Source: Chloroflexota bacterium
Lineage (GTDB): Bacteria > Chloroflexota > UBA5177 > JANWHV01
Direction: 5' to 3'
Assembly: GCA_025450375.1 (NCBI GenBank)
Contig: JANWHO010000317.1
Span: 1-5,827, forward strand
DNA: 5,827 nt
Within the stretch, counting starts at the first letter, position 1, and each line of letters begins with the position of its first letter. The notes under the pieces are model-generated. The model saw only the letters and a list, made by a program, of their open reading frames with translations. It was not told where the DNA came from and did no database searches. Of this stretch, positions 5,081-5,827 are shown piece after piece. Both the position numbers and the translations under genes were made by a program.

Positions 5081-5827
5081 TCAAACTCCTCGTTTCTTCA
5101 AGGGGACTTCCATCCAGATAGCGTCCACCCCCCCGTCATGAATGGCGAAAGTGGCCCGTCCTCCCGTGCGCCCCCGCCCCGAAAGCACGAAGTCGAGGTC
5201 GCCTACCGGGCGCAGGAAAATATCTCCAGCCCGCCTGCGATGATCGGCCGGGTAGGTATGGGCTACCAACTGGACCCCATCAAGTTCGATGGGCAAGGAG
5301 GCCGGCACTGCGTTCTGCACCACTTGCGGCTCATAGGTACCGGCTATGGCCGGCCAGCGGGAGCGGTTCGGCTCGAAGCTTGGATCAATACTGGGAAACG
5401 ACCGCGAGGGCTCACCGCCCAGCAGAATCCGGGCAATCCCCTCGGCCACGATTTCGTTCACGTCGCTCGAGCTGTTGGACAGAACGGCGACCGCTATCCG
5501 TTGCTCCGGCAACACCAGGAACTTTGAGCCCATGGTGATCGTTGAACCGCCGTGCGAGATCATCGGAACCCCAGCGAGGCGAGCAACCTGCCAACCCAGG
5601 GCGTAGTAGCTTTCGGCGCCTCCCGCCACCCGCCCCTCGGGCTGTACCCTAAAGTGAGGACGAATCGTCTCGGCGAAGCTCTCCTGGCGCAACAGGGAGC
5701 CGCCCGCCGCCCGCCCGTCGTCCAGTACCGCGGCAAGCCAGCGGAGCGCGTCCCGGACCGATAGAATCAATTCCGAGCCGGCCGCCGAGGCGGCCCGACT
5801 ATGGGGGAAGAATGATGGGTAGGGCGC
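5081..5827 (-). CDS. Serine hydrolase, class C beta-lactamase-like (partial, C-terminal part)
   Basis: The visible 248 residues are the C-terminal part of a protein of the beta-lactamase/transpeptidase-like (class C, PBP4*/EstB-type) family; the frame is open to the window edge, so the gene begins upstream of it. AAGSELILSVRDALRWLAAVL (near the edge) matches the usual AGxLxSTxxDxxRW helix. ALGWQV precedes the HGG triad (5554-5546) in ISHGGSTITMGSKFLVLPE, which stands for the KTG motif. This is followed by IAVAVLSNSS and a C-terminal domain of about 90 residues, often lipocalin-like in this family (WPAIAGTYEP onward). The catalytic SxxK and YxN motifs lie outside the window, so activity cannot be judged. 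Members include D-aminopeptidases, esterases and penicillin-binding proteins. An internal TTG at 5770 is not the real start. The gene ends 3 nt before the GNAT start and forms an operon with it. Confidence 0.9.
   Translation of the reverse strand, partial: APYPSFFPHSRAASAAGSELILSVRDALRWLAAVLDDGRAAGGSLLRQESFAETIRPHFRVQPEGRVAGGAESYYALGWQVARLAGVPMISHGGSTITMGSKFLVLPEQRIAVAVLSNSSSDVNEIVAEGIARILLGGEPSRSFPSIDPSFEPNRSRWPAIAGTYEPQVVQNAVPASLPIELDGVQLVAHTYPADHRRRAGDIFLRPVGDLDFVLSGRGRTGGRATFAIHDGGVDAIWMEVPLKKRGV
5086..5091 (-). promoter_or_regulatory. Ribosome binding site that fixes the TTG start of the GNAT gene
   Basis: GAGGAG lies inside the last codons of the serine hydrolase gene. That gene's TGA (5083-5081) falls between this site and the TTG at 5077, a stop-start layout typical of translational coupling. 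Confidence 0.7.

Noticed and set aside
4436..5527. Long plus-strand open frame (363 codons) across the GNAT and serine hydrolase genes
   Set aside because: It runs antisense through two well-recognised genes and their junction and has no recognisable domain.

Overview
This window is a GC-rich piece of bacterial chromosome. It looks like an ordinary free-living genome rather than a phage or plasmid: there are no integrase, transposase, tRNA, rRNA or CRISPR features. A Uma2-family nuclease, an M55 peptidase, a DUF4280 protein, GTG/TTG starts and repeat-filled gaps together suggest Chloroflexota, perhaps near Thermomicrobia. That placement is an inference from gene content and style, not from a marker gene.

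Layout. (1) 17-637, plus strand: 3-methyladenine DNA glycosylase (Mpg/AAG family). (2) 638-844: the gap between two converging genes, almost filled by a 183-bp element with 36-bp terminal inverted repeats (33/36 matching). (3) 1594-845, minus: a PyrK-like protein that keeps the four-cysteine [2Fe-2S] site but has degenerate flavin and NAD motifs. (4) 2009-1620, minus: a 129-aa DUF4280 PAAR-like protein, 25 nt upstream of gene 3 and probably in one operon with it. It has a good sigma-70-type promoter whose -10 box lies inside a palindrome. (5) 2962-2222, minus: a Uma2-family putative endonuclease with a C-terminal heptad-repeat coiled coil. (6) 2963-3421: a 459-bp divergent gap with no convincing gene but three inverted-repeat structures; the last sits on the ribosome binding site of the next gene. 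(7) 3422-4255, plus: an M55 (DppA-like) zinc D-aminopeptidase with all expected metal and catalytic residues. (8) 5077-4256, minus: a two-domain GNAT-like acetyltransferase with a TTG start. (9) 5827-5081, minus, partial: C-terminal part of a class-C beta-lactamase-like serine hydrolase, translationally coupled to the acetyltransferase.

How the genes may work together. The serine hydrolase and GNAT gene form one operon that meets the M55 peptidase head-on, with stop codons directly abutting. A D-peptide or cell-wall-peptide theme (serine hydrolase, D-aminopeptidase, N-acetyltransferase) is plausible but is inferred from families only. The DUF4280/[2Fe-2S] pair is the most unusual unit. DUF4280 proteins are PAAR-like and are normally thought of as spike tips of contractile injection systems, but no sheath, tube or baseplate gene is seen here. 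I do not see a complete, clearly new multi-gene system in the window. The best leads are the DUF4280/PyrK-like operon, the possible ribosome-site switch ahead of the M55 gene, and the MITE-like element.
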